Source: Edolisoma coerulescens
Lineage: Eukaryota > Chordata > Aves > Passeriformes > Campephagidae
Length of the DNA stretch: 64,000 nt
Assembly (NCBI GenBank): GCA_013397115.1
Contig: VWZW01001369.1
Location: 310,001-374,000 of the forward strand
Direction of reading: 5' to 3'
Shown here one piece after another: positions 39,301-53,600 of this stretch. A program made the position numbers and the translations under genes. Positions within the stretch are counted from its first letter, which is position 1. Each line of letters begins with the position of its first letter. Below the pieces are notes generated by a model. It was not told where the DNA came from. It did not search any database and saw only the letters and a program-made list of their open reading frames with translations.

Positions 39301-40099
39301 TTTCCTGATAAATACACATAGATGTGAAAAAATACACCAGCAAAAAGACTGTGACAGATGTTCAAGCAAAAGCTCGTGGATCATATTAGATTTACTTACA
39401 ATTAAATCTGAAATTTGCATGTGGGTGGTAATTTATTTGCAGGTCAAAGACTGAAGCAGGTCTCTAACACCTAACACCTGTTAGGAATATCTATCCTAAA
39501 ATTCACAGTTTTCCATCTGGAGGGAATAAAAAGGGGTGGGAAGCAGGCAGCAGGCCTAGATAGCCCACACAGACAGATTTCAGAGAGACCAAATGGTATT
39601 GGCTGAAAAACCTAGAGCTAGGACTCTGTGGAGGTCCAAGACTGCTGTTGGTGATCTTTGGGAGCAGAAGAGTAGGGAGGAGCTGAGGTCTTTCAGCAGA
39701 TGTACTGGCACGCTCACCATAGCACTGCAGAATTGTATTGAGGGAAAATTATTTATCTCTCGCTCTCTGTTAGAGTTTTCAGTGCTGAAACTTTCTGCTT
39801 GTGAAATATTTCCTTGGTGAACAAATTGCCCACTTGTGCTGCTCTTCTGATCTTCCACATGCTTTGCCTAGTACAGTCTGACAGACTGCACAAAAGTCCC
39901 ACAAAATCAGATGCATGGTGCCAGACAATGATTTGCCAAACCGCATTTATATGAAAACTATCTCAATATGGTTACTGCTGTGGCGATCCAAAGCAGAAAG
40001 TAATCTCTTCATGAATACCTGTATTCATCCACTATACTTGTCTCTGATGGCTAGCTACCAATAATTTAGCAAGTGCCATGTTCTGACATTCACTCCAGA
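36321..40099. other. Non-coding DNA, nothing recognised
   Basis: There are only short chance frames on both strands. The sequence at 36400-36700 remains moderately GC-rich and then falls back to AT-rich background. Confidence 0.5.
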
Positions 40100-40620
40100 A
40101 GTTCAGACTGTCTCAATGGTATGGCAGCACCAGTAAAATGAAGTACGCTGACTTTCTCTCTAGAGCAACATTATTTATGCATGACATGGAATAATGCCTA
40201 ACAGGAGCAATGAAAGGAAGAAAAGTGCAATGAGCTAGTGTGTATATGATATGACCTTGTTAACATTTCACCACAGCATAATCTTTTTGTGCTTTCAAGC
40301 ATGATAAGTTAATGCATGCCGCTGTGAGACGCATTGGAACTGACAGATAGACATGCATTTTAACAACCCAGCTCAGCAACTGTCACTTTACCATTACGTA
40401 AAACATATAAGGGACTGAAGAATGATGAGGAGAAACCTTACGGTAACGATAAAAATCCTGCTTGTATTCTCAGAATATGTGCAAATACCCTGCAGCTTCC
40501 ATCTGCAGAATTTGATGAGAGTAATCGAAATGAGAAATGTATATTTTGACAAACAACTGAGAGTTTAATTGGAATTATGAAGGTTGGCATGAAAGGCTGC
40601 CAATTACTTGTGGATCTGAG
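40100..40620. promoter_or_regulatory. Candidate conserved non-coding (enhancer-like) region
   Basis: This half-kilobase has low frame content but an unusual density of retained CpGs in AT-rich context (for example near 40144, 40320, 40330, 40396, 40440-40447 and 40526). It also has many homeodomain/POU-like words (TTTATGCATGA, TTAATGCATGC, TTTAATTGGAATTA). Such a mixture is typical of deeply conserved enhancers in gene deserts of developmental genes. This is a pattern judgement; no alignment was possible. Confidence 0.25.
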
Positions 40621-43600
40621 GACTTGGTACCCACATAGAAAGCATCCAGACAGGGCTGCAGAAGCTGGTCTTGGAAAAGGTTATATAGCTCAAGCTGTGT
40701 GTATGTGTAATGCAGGAACTCTCTAAGGAGTAAACCTGAAAAGAATGAACAGCATGTGAATAGGACACATACTTTTAAACTCTATCACTGTATAAGCTTG
40801 TTTAGATTGGGGATTTTGAAACTGGCAAAGCATTTTCTTCCCAAACACCACTTATGTGACAAAGGAACTTGATCAACTGGGAAATTGTGAGCTATCAAGT
40901 GGATGTTGCGTGACATAACACAAATGTCTGGTATTAGTTGCTTGATCCATAATACACCACTGTCAGTTCAGGATAAAAAACTGAAAAAGACAGATAAATC
41001 TTTTGCAAGAAATACTATACTGATAGGCAGCAACCCTTCTGCATACAACTGGGGTGATTCTGATGCCTGAGAATCTTTGGCAAAACCGCTTAACCTTTGT
41101 GTAGCAGAATGAAGATCTAGATTTTTTTGTGAGGAGAAAATACTGTCCCATGGAACAAGTAGTTCAGTCCTGAATGTGCTCTTCCCCTGCAGTAGCACCT
41201 TTTACTTTCTGTCCCACCATAATTTACTAATTGAAAAGTAATAAAGGATTTTTGTAAAATTCAAACTCTCAACTGTGTAGACTGCATTTGCCAGTGAAGA
41301 CTTCTTCCATGAAGACTACTCTGCTTTGATGTGAGTTTTAAATGTTTGAAAATCTGTTCATTGTCCTGCTTCTACTCAACAGCCACTCCATTGCCACACG
41401 GCCCAGCCGTTCTGCCAAGGTACTGCATAAGTCCTCTATATGATGCTTCTTCCAGTCCTTTACTTGAGTTTCTCATTCTGTAACATAAAAAAAAATACAG
41501 TTCTTCCTCTTTGAATCATCAGAATGTTCTTGCTTGATCACATACAATATATTTGGTCTTGACTGAAGTTCTGTTTTTTTCCCAAATTTTATAGCAACTG
41601 GGTAGTGGTGAAAGAAATTGGTTGTAACATGGTATTTAAAGATAGCTGTAAGACTCCCAAAAGATGCACATCTATTTTTCTAAATAAACTACTGTGGCTC
41701 CAAGGGAGACCTGGAGTTCTTATATGTGCCAGGGATATGAAATTCTCATGAAAAAAAACCACCAAAATTTTCTTCCTTCTTTTTTTTGAAAATAGAAAAT
41801 TTGAGGAGCAATTGAAGTATATGTAGTAGTAACTTTTTTTGCTTTAATGATGAGGAATACACAAATTACTCCTACATGCGTGTAGAAAATACAAAAAATA
41901 CACTTTAAAAAAATAAAATGAGAATGAGGACAGTGCTGTAAAAAGATGTTTTCTACCCATAAAAGAAAAAGTAATTTTCCCTGACTGTTCCTCTATGAAA
42001 TAGAGCAGGGGAAAAATAAACTGGAGAGCAGTGCCATGTTGTCTTGTAAACTAAAGGAAATGTTAACCATACAGGTCTGAAACAGTTGGTATCTTGGGCT
42101 CTGATACAAACCCCTCATATTTCTAAATGAAAAGCTTGAAAACGTACATGACATCCCCATACATGCATTCACAGTAATGTAATACATGCCGTGAAGTATT
42201 ATATGCTAACAATAAATTTGGCCCAAAATATATTGGAATTATAGTTGCCATAACATTGGAAAGTTTAGTTAGAGAATAAATGCACTGAAAATACCTAATC
42301 ATTTCACTGGGAGTACTGTTCATCGTTGAATGTGATTTAAACCACTGAAATGAAACAGTAAATGCAGCAATAAAGTAAATCAGTAATAACATCTTTTTAG
42401 ACATTATTCCATCCTTTTCTCTATTTTTATTCTAAAAGAAACAATTTCCTGTAATTTTTCTTATTTTTTTCTCAAGGGTCTAGTTTTTCCATCCCAAGCC
42501 TTCCAAAAGGATTGAAGGAAGGACTAAGGAGGATGTCTTTCGGAAAGTCTTCAAACTCCTTTCCACTATCATAAATCATGGAAGAAAATTTGTTGAGAAA
42601 TCAGGTGACATAGACAATTTTCACAGCAGGAGTCATATCTCTTCCAGCCAGGCTTAGACTGAAAGAAAATAAGAGGGAAAGGAAAAAAAGAGGAAGAAGG
42701 CATAGCACTGGCTCCAGATCATCTATGAAGTGCACTTGTCGTGGTTGTCCTCCTATGAGGAGACCAGAAATGAGGCAAATGTAAACTTCAGATAGGGATC
42801 TGGATCTTTCCTGTCTCTTTGGTATTCATGTCAATGATTGCTTGTAGTTGCATTACACAGAGATGAATCTGCTGTAAAATAGAGATCCCAAATGGAAAAT
42901 TCCCAAACTCCATAGTGATGTCCTTCTGCATTTGGCTTCCAACTGCAAACCTGAATCCACATTTGACCTTTAAAAGAATTTGGGATAGTCTTTTCTTTAA
43001 TTTTTTTTCTGTCTTTGGAGGGTGTGTCACTCCCCATTACAATCACAGCTGCAACCAGAGCACTTCATACAATTGGTTTTTATACAGCGAAATGCGTCTT
43101 TCATGAAACCACGATGGACATACTTCATAATAACAAGGGAAAGGCTGGCTTGTTTTTCAAGTATTCCTCAAATAATCCCCAACCATAATACAACATAAAG
43201 ATTTTTTTCTATCTCATTATCTTTATTAATCCCAAGACTATTAACAAAGTCAAAAAAAAAACCTTTAAGAAAGAATTTGCACAAAAATGATGGCTTACAA
43301 AAAAGGCAGAGATACACTGAAGACCTTAGTAAAAGGAAATAAGTATTTGGCATCCATAAATCTTTTGAAGTTTCTTGTCACCATCATTATTATCATTAGC
43401 TCAGGGAAGTCAGTATACCAAAGCAGTGATAAATGTTAATAATTTTTTCCCATCAAGTTTTGTTTTAAGACTGTGTATCACCAATGATGGATAAAGCTCT
43501 AGAGGTTTGGACATGAGGTTGTTCATACAAGCAACTTGTAGCTCGTATCTCTATCTGTTTTTTCCTGAGATTGGAACCAGACTAAAGAGGAAACTTATCT

Positions 43601-46600
43601 CCCTGGGGAGACTGAGAGGTGTCTGTGCTTTCAGAATAGAGCAGATTGGTTAAAAAATGACACTGATATCTGAATAATCTCTGGGACCTGTTTCTGCAAA
43701 ATTAAAAGCAGCATTCATTTTCCATATTTTCATTTTAGAGCAATTCTGTGCCAAACCTGCCTTAATCACTTAAGCTGAGCAATGTTTTGATGGCATATGA
43801 GAACCATCATGAAACATAAGTTCTTTCCACTTTATTCATCCCCTCTCAGTTCTCCAAGTCCTTCTCTGCATCCAGTTGCCTTGAAAACAATCCCTGTCTT
43901 CAGCAGCCTCTTTGAACTCCAGCACTATCCCTCTTGCCATCCTGGGTGTCTATTGCCATTTCATTTTTGCCTCTTTTCGATGACTTCCTTGCTGTATGAT
44001 GCTGAGCTCTACCCAAAACTCAGGGGGAGTTGGACTTAATTTTAGACAGAGACCAGAGTGGTTAACTTTAAATTCAGATCCAAATCTGGAGTTTCCTGTG
44101 TCTTTGGCCTTTTTTGATACAGCTTTCCAGCTTTGGCACTCCCATGCTTATTTCATACACACATTCCCCAGTGTGTGGGAGTGCTGTTGTTTGGGTCAGA
44201 GAACTGGAATTCCGGAGTCAGGAACTCAATTCTCCTAAATTACTCCCTTCATGGCCTTTATGACTAGCTGTTAACTTGTTTATTTCAATGACACTGACAT
44301 AGGGTGTTTCTCTTTTTTAATGCCAACTTGACACAGAGTTGACATAATTTTTGGAAGCTCTGTTTATCTAATTTAGAAAGCAATATCACTTTGAAACTGT
44401 AAAAATTGGTACAGTTTCTTAGTTTGGCCTCTGTGAAACTGAAGCATGTTAATTCAAGAGCAACTTTCGAAAATTAGGCGCTAATGCATCCAAATTATCC
44501 ATCATCTACCTAAACAAAAGACATATTTACTAACCTCACAGAATGGGGTTTGGTTGCTTTTTCTTGCAGACCCAGCTGCCTTCCCAACCTTCTTATCTTC
44601 CTGACATCCAGATGCTCTATTCTTCCAATCACCAGGAGGGTTGTCAAAGGTCACAGCCTGCGGATCACTGAACTAGATTAGCTTTGCAAATTACTATAGC
44701 CCTAAACCCTCTCACCCTAGATAACAGCAAAATGGTCCTAACTTAGTTAATGAATTTTTTTACCAGATTATTACTATCTGCAAAAGTGCAGTTATCACTT
44801 CTTTTAGTGCACTTACCACGTCCTCCAAATTTTGCAAAGCACTGCATGCTATTTTACAGTAGCTCGAGCAAGCCTGCATTAGACACAGCGTGTTCTCCAC
44901 TCGTTTTACCTAAGCAAAGACCTTCATCACAATTTTTTCCTTGCTTACAGGATGAACTATTGATTCAAACCATCACTACAGAGAAATACTAGGATTCTCT
45001 CAGACAGTGCTGGAATTTGGCTCTCAAAATGTACTGGAAAGGCAGAGATAAAATTTATATTCAAGGCAATCCCTGTGCTACGCATTAAGCCAAGAATCTG
45101 AGTTTTCCTTTCAGAAGCTCCCAGAGGTGTTATTGCCAAATCTCATCATTAAACCAGGAGACATGATTTTTGGGGTTTAATTTTGTTTCTCTTATGGGTT
45201 TGCATTTTTTTCCAGATCTAATTTACATTTTATTCTACATCTGCTTTCTTAAGAGATCGAAGTGTTCATATGCTGTACAAATTTAGGTTTCCACACCCAT
45301 TCCTATTTTTTCAGTTTTAGGAGGCACATTATAACATGTGAAATCAGTTTTTCACGGAGCCAATAGTAACAGAGGCACATATTTCTGCAGATTAATAATT
45401 CTCTTTACTGTAAATCTCATGAATTCTTCTCCTCCCTTTTCCTTCTTCCCTCATGATTTTTAAGTCCACCCAATGATTTCAGTGATCAAGTCACATTTAT
45501 ACAATTATATGCTTCAAAGACATTTTTAAGGAGAAAATTAAACAAACAAAATAAAAGACAAATTGGCAACATGAAGAATTTCCCCTTTAATAATTACCAT
45601 AACCATTAAAAAACCCACAAAACTTTCTAATTTAAAGTGGAAAACATCTTTTCTAACTTGGTGGTATCCACCATCACTATTATCACCACCACAAAAAACA
45701 GGAGTAGGAACCAGAAGTGGTGCATGATCAGTCAGCTCCACAAAAGAGCGTTCTTTTGGGAGCACAGTTGGTTTGGGTTTCCTGTCCCTAACTTTAGCTT
45801 TCTGAATGTTATGTGTTTGCTCTGAATTAGTCACGTAGGATTTCTCAGCAGGCAACTTCTCATTTTGAATAGAGATGAGTATAGATCACCCTCTGGAACT
45901 GGCTGTGTCTCCCCATGGATCTCAGAGGGACCTACATGACTGGCTTAGAATAGATGTCTCCATGCTTCCCTAATGATGGAGCTATATTATTACCATGTAT
46001 GTAATGCACATCTATTTGTGCATGAGTTTTGCTGTACATACACATACACATATAAATGCATATAAACAAATAAGTATCTTTTAATATATTATAAACAAAT
46101 TTCCCACTCTAGATATATCAAAGTTGGGGTAATGAAATATAAACACACCATTTAGAATGCTTTCCTGCAACCAAACTTTAAAATTAGCTAAATTGCTGTG
46201 TCTCTTAAATTGAAAACAAACATGCATTTGTTTGTTCCTTGCAATTCAACCCAATCTGGCCCAGTCAAAATGATTTACTACCAAAGATCACCATGCCCAT
46301 GCAACAATACAAACATGCCCAGGTAGCAATTTAACTACAGCAGAACAAAGCTAAAGCAGTGCTGCGGCCAGGGAGAAGCAGCACATATCCTGTAAGCCAA
46401 CCCAGGAATCAAAAATGTTCAAGCCAGTGATGGTATCTGAAACCTTACATACAATTGCTGAAGAAGTTCACAGCTTTTATCAGCATTTTGCTTTGTAAAC
46501 AGAAAAACCTTGAGTCAAAACAATGAAGCGCTTCTCCCCCTAGTCCTTTAAAGGAATCTAAGCTGAGAAACCCATAAACTATTACAAAAATGTACAAGTA

Positions 46601-49189
46601 TTTCTGAACCTCCCCTGAATTCCCTTAAAGTTACTGATTCAAAAAAAAAAAGATGGAGAAAATGTTCAGATAAATGTATTAGGTATTTATTGTACGGTGA
46701 AACAATACCCTTATTGTGATGTATCATATAGCAGCTATGGAGTAGACAATGTGGTCTGATACATACATATGATACCATACGGTGTGATTATTGACCTATC
46801 CGTGTGAAATATGGGGTGTGCAAAAAATTCAGAGCTGGTACAGCTAAGGCTTGGAGCCTAAGCAGAGCTGATAGGACAATGTGGCATGTATTTTTTTTTT
46901 TCCTGGCACCTGAACACAGATGGTAGCTCTTTTTACAGGCTGCCGGCCTCAGGAATTCCTCCTTCAAGCTGTTTTTATTTTGGTGTGTTTTCAAAGGGTA
47001 CATTTCTTCTTTGGTACCATAAGGACAAGAAAACAACAGTCTGAGGCTGCTGTTATTAGGGTTTCTAAACAACAAGCAAAATAACATATATGGGTGAAAA
47101 GGCTATTCCATTTTATTTTTCAAACACTTGGAAATGCAGATAATGACCTTGCTTGGCTTTTGTTAGTGCAACAGCCATTTCATTGCAGCAAGCACTGTAA
47201 TTCCACAGAGGTTGAATCTCCTCTTAAGAATGAAACATATTGATATGCAGAGTTGTATATGTATCACATCCCCAAACTCTTGTTTTATTTTCATTTTTAT
47301 GGAGTTCTAGTAGTGCTTGGTGCTAGTAGATGAGTGTGCAGTTATCCCTACATTTTTCTGGTCCTGCTTTTTTTGGCATTTCTGCAGCCTCTTCAGTGAG
47401 AAGCACAGTGAGCAAGGTGGGCAATGCACATCTTCCCATGATAATGCCCATCAGTGCTCAGCTGGACCAAAAATGGTCAATGTGGATGATGTGCAACTCC
47501 TTCATTTTAGCAGATTTTTGTTTGAATTATTACACTTTGCCTATTTTCAGGTAAAAAATACAGTACAAAAAATGGCTGTGTTTTCTGCTCTTTTGTATTT
47601 CAACACTGTATAGGATTTGGATCACCAAAGATTAATGTTATAAACAAAAAAATCAGAACAGTCATAATAACTACCTAGAAAAATAAGCAGAAATGTTCCT
47701 CTTACAGGGCTGGTCATCCACATTAGCTAATAAAACACTGTCAGAAACTCCTATGTCCCAGGGACAGCATCCATTCTGAATCATTATTGCCATGTACTAC
47801 TTCTAATTTCTTTAAAAGGTGGAGAGCTGGAATAGAAAAGAAATCCTGGCAGAAGCACAAGGATTTCTTAGATGGAGTCCACCCACTGAGATGTTTGTGG
47901 AAGCAACTGTAGGCAGAAAAATGATTCAAGTGAGATCTGAAAATGATCCTCAGAAGGAGTGAAACGACATAAACAGTCAGCTCATTTCCACCTTTGCAGT
48001 GTATTTAAAAGAAAAGAAAAAAGCTGCACAATTACCAGACAGAAACTGTGTTGAGAAACCCTCAGTATTCCTCATCAATCTATTTTGGAAGACATTTTTG
48101 GTACTAGGAGCACTGATAAAGTGATTAAAGAAGGCACTTTCTTTTCTCATCAAAGTCATTTACCTGCTATTGTAGACAACCATATCATTACACTTCATGA
48201 ATACAGTTATCAAAAAGTAGCTTCAAACTGTGGTTTTAGGCCCCAGTAACTTCCTAGAAGTCCAGCTGAGACTCTCGCTCCTTTCATTGCCAGACCTTTT
48301 TGTGCCCAATGTGAATGTATTCACACAGTTTATATCCTTGTGTCGTAGTGCCCTTCAGAAGAAAGGTCCTTTTCCTCCTGGAGACATGCTTAGAGCAATA
48401 AATGGTGCTTTCTCTAAGACTTTCCTTTGCGACATAAAACTAGCAAAGTCCTTTTTAATTCTGTCATGTGATGGGGTTTCTGTTCTCTGGGTATTGTCCT
48501 AGTCTTTGCTTTCTCCTATTCCCATCTGAGTCCACCTTTCCGCGGTGGATCTAATTGAGACTGCTCTAACTGTGCCCCATGTAATCAATAGCTCTTTAAA
48601 CCACAAAACATACCATAAATCCATGTTAATACTTAAAAAAAGAAACCCAAAAATGGCCCAGGAGAAGCACAAGGACATGCAATATTCCTATTTGGGTGAA
48701 ATTCAGATTCATGGGTCACTAAACATTTAAACCTTATTCGACGACAAAGTAACTTGATCATTTTTCAGCCAAAGGACATGACTGATCTCAGCATGCAGCT
48801 AAGCATATCAGTTTCTTAATGGTATTAAGGAGAAGAAAATTTGATAGGGATGGGACTTGTGGGAGTGATTATTCCAGGCTGAGAAACTGCATATTAGCTT
48901 TAATAATACTGTGATAAATCCACAGTAAAAGAACAAATTATTATTTGTATTTTTTGCACTCTCAAGTCCCTGAAGCCTTTAGACAAAGAAAGAAATCTGT
49001 GTCCCTGCCCATCCTGTCCTCCACAGACACAGGAGGAGTCCAGGCTCCCTGCCAGTCCTGTCCTCCTCTTCCTTTCTGGTTTTATAAAACTCTTTATGTA
49101 CATAAATTTTTGCCTAACCTTTTGTATTGTGCTACGTATTTTTTTTTAATGTAAAAAATACCTACCCTGGAGTTGGAAGAGAAAGCTGC
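40621..49189. other. Non-coding AT-rich DNA, nothing recognised
   Basis: There are short overlapping frames only. Minor repeats are a small ACATAC-type simple repeat near 46033-46055 and two near-identical 21-base words at 49002-49022 and 49046-49066. No transposon of a family I recognise is present. Confidence 0.5.
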
Positions 49190-49480
49190 GAGACAGTTCA
49201 ATATTTATCCCCATTCAAATGTGACTGTCTGTTCTGGAGGATGCCAGGTGCTTCAAACACTGCCAAACATATGGCAGGGCTGCTGCGCAGCCGCCTTCGA
49301 CGGGGAGCTGAGCTAATGGCCCCACATGCATTTCATTTAAAAATATGGACAACTATTCAATCAAAATGAATTTTGTCATCTTGGTCAGAACCGCATTCAG
49401 TCTGTGTTGAGAGACTTGAAAGGACGCTCCGCTGCCCATATTTTGTAACAATGACTCATTCAGCTGCTATAATCCCAGGC
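49190..49480. promoter_or_regulatory. Candidate conserved non-coding region with CpG cluster
   Basis: The segment at 49281-49305 has four CpGs within a GCGCAGCCGCCTTCGACGG stretch. It is followed by AT-rich motif-like DNA, more CpGs near 49391 and 49424-49430, and an AP-1-type TGACTCA at about 49452. In this CpG-depleted window such retention suggests selection or lack of germline methylation. No exon or promoter architecture is visible. Confidence 0.25.
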
Positions 49481-50340
49481 AGATACAGTACAATGCTACT
49501 CCTTGCCTGTTTCTTTTCTTTCAGCTGTAACTTTTCCTCTGCTATGCACAAAACTCAGTGGTTGTCAAGAAGGTCTTGTTAGCACCTGCTTTAGGGGCTA
49601 GCTACTTATATCCAAGGCTTTGCACTTTCATGCTCTTTTTCCCCTCTAACTCTGACCCTTTTTCTCTGAGTATGAAAATGTATCTCATCTTTACCTTGCA
49701 GCTACAGGACAGGAAAGCAGCTACGGTTACAGATCTGTATGATACAACCTTTTTCCTGATTTGTCTGATGAAAAATGTATAAGCAAGTAGAAAACATTAT
49801 TATCCCAAAGCAATTCATATACAAAAGCATAACAACCCTAACAACCCCAGCAGAGGCAGCAGATAACTCAGCTGTAATATTTTCTGTTTAAAAGGGATTT
49901 ACCTTCTATCATGGTTTCCTAGACTGGTTCCAATGCTCATTAAAAGAATTGGTTCAAAAAACCCCTTATGAAATCCTGCACCAAGCAAATAGTTAACCTC
50001 CTCCCTACAAAATCCAGGAAGAGTAATAATGGGCAGAAATAAGCATATAAATTTATCTGTGGGGCTCGTTAGAAAGATATGCTCCATTTCGGGAAAGAGA
50101 CTAACTTAGATATTAAAGGCATGAAGCAATTTTAGAGGTAATGATCAAATTAAATGAAATAATTTTTTGTAAAATAAAAAAAAATCATAATTAAATAATC
50201 AAACATCCAGTGCCAGGCTGCATTCATATCAGGATATGAAATTTCCCCTAATTCAGCAGGCAGAAAAAAAAAAAAGGGAGGAAATAATCATTTTGTGTTG
50301 CCCACAAAGAAATAAACCTATATATATTTAAAAAATGTTA
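49481..50340. other. Non-coding DNA, nothing recognised
   Basis: This is AT-rich DNA with A-runs. Only short chance frames are present. Confidence 0.5.
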
Positions 50341-50690
50341 CCTCCCTCTATTGCTCCCTCTCCTCCCACCCGTGCTGGGTGGGTGAGCTCCAGACTTTAT
50401 GTGCTGGGCTCAGAGTGGGATCACCCCCGGAGCACTGGGGACCCACCCCTGCCCACCCAGCAAAAACCATCACTTTGCTGGTGACACTTCCCCTAACCCT
50501 TGGCCCCTGTGGGTCTGAACACACTGTGACAGCCACCCTCACTACAGCCAGCCCAAACCTGCAGAGCAAAGCTATGGGGAGGCTCTGGCTCGGGGTCACA
50601 GGGGTGCCCAGCAGTTGGGTCTGGATTTCTTTAAATGGCTCTGCATTTGGTTCTTGTTGGGGTGGAGGAGGCTGAAGGAGGAGCTAAGGG
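50341..50690. other. GC-rich patch in AT-rich DNA
   Basis: About 350 bases rich in C on the + strand, and G towards the right end, stand between strongly AT-rich flanks. CpGs are few, so it is not a CpG island promoter. A 12-base inverted repeat with one mismatch (50373-50384 with 50451-50462) could fold over a 66-base loop. Frames on both strands (50379-50675 + and 50348-50599 -) are proline/glycine-biased by composition and not recognisable proteins. It may be an unrecognised old repeat. Confidence 0.4.
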
Positions 50691-53600
50691 TAGATTATTC
50701 CAGCTAAATAATCAGCAGACTGAAGTAAGTGGCTAGACCACAGGTATTTGGAGACTGTAAACTTTGTGTGTGCACTGACTGACTAAAATAGATTCTCAAC
50801 AGCTGTAAGTTATTATATAGACACTGGGCTCTTACATCCTTTATTAACAGCAACTGAAAAAACTGCTCAAATTTGGTTTTGTCTTATGCACAGCATTATG
50901 AAAAAATAATGAAAAAGTATTCCTCTATAGATTGTTACAGCATTTCTAAAGACATGACATTATAAAAATGCAAGCTAATGAAACTGGGCTAGAGGGGTTT
51001 TTTTTTCAACTCTATGAACTATTTCAGGGAGGCCCAAAAGCAGGAAATATTTGTATCTACCTACATATGCATAGTTCTTACTTGCAATCAAAGTGAAACA
51101 TTTGAATTATCATTTTTATGCTTATGGCCGGTGAATGTGACTATTTCTCAACTTGTGTTTTCAGGGAAGATATCCTCCTGATTAGGGACTGAAGGTCACT
51201 TGTGGAAAGGTCAGCAAACATCTTGTTCTGATTCAAAGATGGGGAGAGACAAGCTCCTGAGCATCACATCCGACTGCGTTCATTGTGTATGTGAATGGGA
51301 ACAGCTGGACATTGTTTAACAATCATCCTTATGGGCACAGGCCACGTCTGAGCAGCTAAGCAGCCTCTAAGGTCCTCCAGCGTGAATATGTCTACATTCA
51401 TAGAAGCAGATCACTAAATAAAACAGGTGACGGTCTTTTTTCATGCAATTAAACCAGCCAGGTATGTGCTCCCACTTGGGAACATAACACGTTTTGAAAA
51501 AAAAATGATGAAGGAAAGAAAATTCTGCTAAAGGCATGAAGGTTGTACAGTGTCTGTCCTGGATAATGAGTGAAAGAAAGAATTTCTTCTGCTTAAGATT
51601 ATAACAAATAAAATGCAAAGCATACTCATAGGTTATGGGAACATATTTTCAAACTGATGAGCAGAGACAAGTTGAACTCCTGACCGGCCAAGAGATGCAA
51701 AAATCTTCATCGGTTGTAAAATGGAGTCTTACAGCTGTTTGAACGGGACTGAGTGGCAGGCTAAGGAGGAGATCCTGGTGTCAGAAGTTTAAACTTGTGA
51801 TGAGTCCTTTTGTCCTTTGTCTTCAAAAGAAGGAGGCATTTGTTCATTTTGTTCATTTGCACCCCAGCTACGTAATCTCATGCCTCACATTTTTCTTGGC
51901 CTTTATAAAGACCTTTTATTTCCTTTCTTCCCACCAACTTCACTGCTGTGATTTTTTTTGGCTCCCATCTGAAGTATCAGAGATAGATCTCAGCCAGAGA
52001 AGGGACAGGATACATTGGTGATTCTACTGAAATACAAACATCTCGAGTGCCTTTGAGATATACCCAGCAGGTTATACCTGCCACCGGACAGATCTGGGGA
52101 GGCAAAGGAATTTTCCTCAAAATCAGATTGGTGAGGGTAATCGAGTGTTATCTATCTTTATCTGTAGGATAATGTGGTAGAACTGTTAGGATCATCTGAC
52201 AAACAACTAACATTCATAACCGCTAATGAAAACTGACATCAGCAGTGAAACCCTCGATCCCCTCAGCTGTCTCTGCAATGTGTAACAGTGTGTTTGGACC
52301 TTTTGCTATAGATCTGCAAGTTGTCATAGGGAGCTGGCAAGATTTTTGTGGCTCCTTTGTGGCTGAACATCTATTAAATGGTCAAATGCCGTAACAAGTA
52401 GCTGGGGTTAGTGATCTAAACAGTGCTTTTCAGTTCACATTCACATAGTAATTTTACTATTTGCATATACTAGGCCTGCTATGCAAAAGAGAGAAAGGTA
52501 AGTGATGTCCCACAGTAAGGGCATTGTGAAGTGGCAGATTTTCAGTTTCCAGATGAATGGCCTAGTGGTCTTCACTGGAATCTGAGGTCATGAGTGTGTA
52601 ACACTACTAGGACAGATCTGCTGAATTACCAATAACAACCTGTTCTCTTGATCTGATGCTGTAAAATTCCTATGTATTTGTTTCACAAAAGCTTCTATTT
52701 CAGTATGTCTTAAATACCTTATTAAAAGAATTATTCTTCTATTATCATTTAATCCAATGTGATATGAATATGACATTTGACAGCCTATGGCTTAAAAGTC
52801 CAGCTGCCTTTCTGGATTAAGAGCATAAATTTTTACAGCTATATGTGGCAGGCCACTAGGGTCAGCAAAAAAGGAGCCTGAATTTTCTACGCAGATCAGT
52901 AAAGCTGCTGATGAATTGTTATTCTTCCCCTTAGCGGGTGTCCCAAGCGACCAGATGATCTGAATTATCTTCTCATCACTAGTGGACCTGTCTCTCAGGG
53001 GAAAGGTCAAAAATAAGACAGGGCAAGGAGTACAGGCAAAGAGTTGAGCATGCTTTGAAGTCTTCAGCCCAGTGTGGCAACACAAAATGCAGGTGTGAGG
53101 GAGGAGCTGGTTGAAGGGCTATCCTGATTCCCACTCCAGAGAATTCCTCATGTAAATCTTCTCCCCATGGGAAGACATTTTGTTAAGTGGTCAGGATGAA
53201 AGAGCTTAAGGATGGTGCTTGGCAGCAGGCAATGGCTTCTGTGGAAAGCAGTGAGGAGAAGGCAGACAGACAAGTAACAAGGCAACCACTGGCCACTGCC
53301 CAGAGGCTGCTGCCCCCCATACAAACATCTACTGCCATCGAGGTCACGACACAGCAGGGTACTCAAAGCTTATCTGTGATAAGCCAGGAAAAAACAAGGG
53401 TGAGAAAGCCAGGGAAGGAGTATCTTACCCAGGTGGTAGAGAGCAGATTCACAACACTAACATTTGCTAGTGATAGCTCTGGCTTCAAAGTCCCTCAGAC
53501 ATGGTGCAGGACTTCATTTTGCTGTGTAAACGCCAAACAAAGAAACAGTTGCTATCCCAAAGTTTTCCTGAGTAGTAAATTAATCTGAGTAATTTCCTCC

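Noticed and set aside
53187..53588. 133-codon + frame rich in charged residues
   Set aside because: The composition looks protein-like but I recognise no family, and no splice or promoter context supports it.
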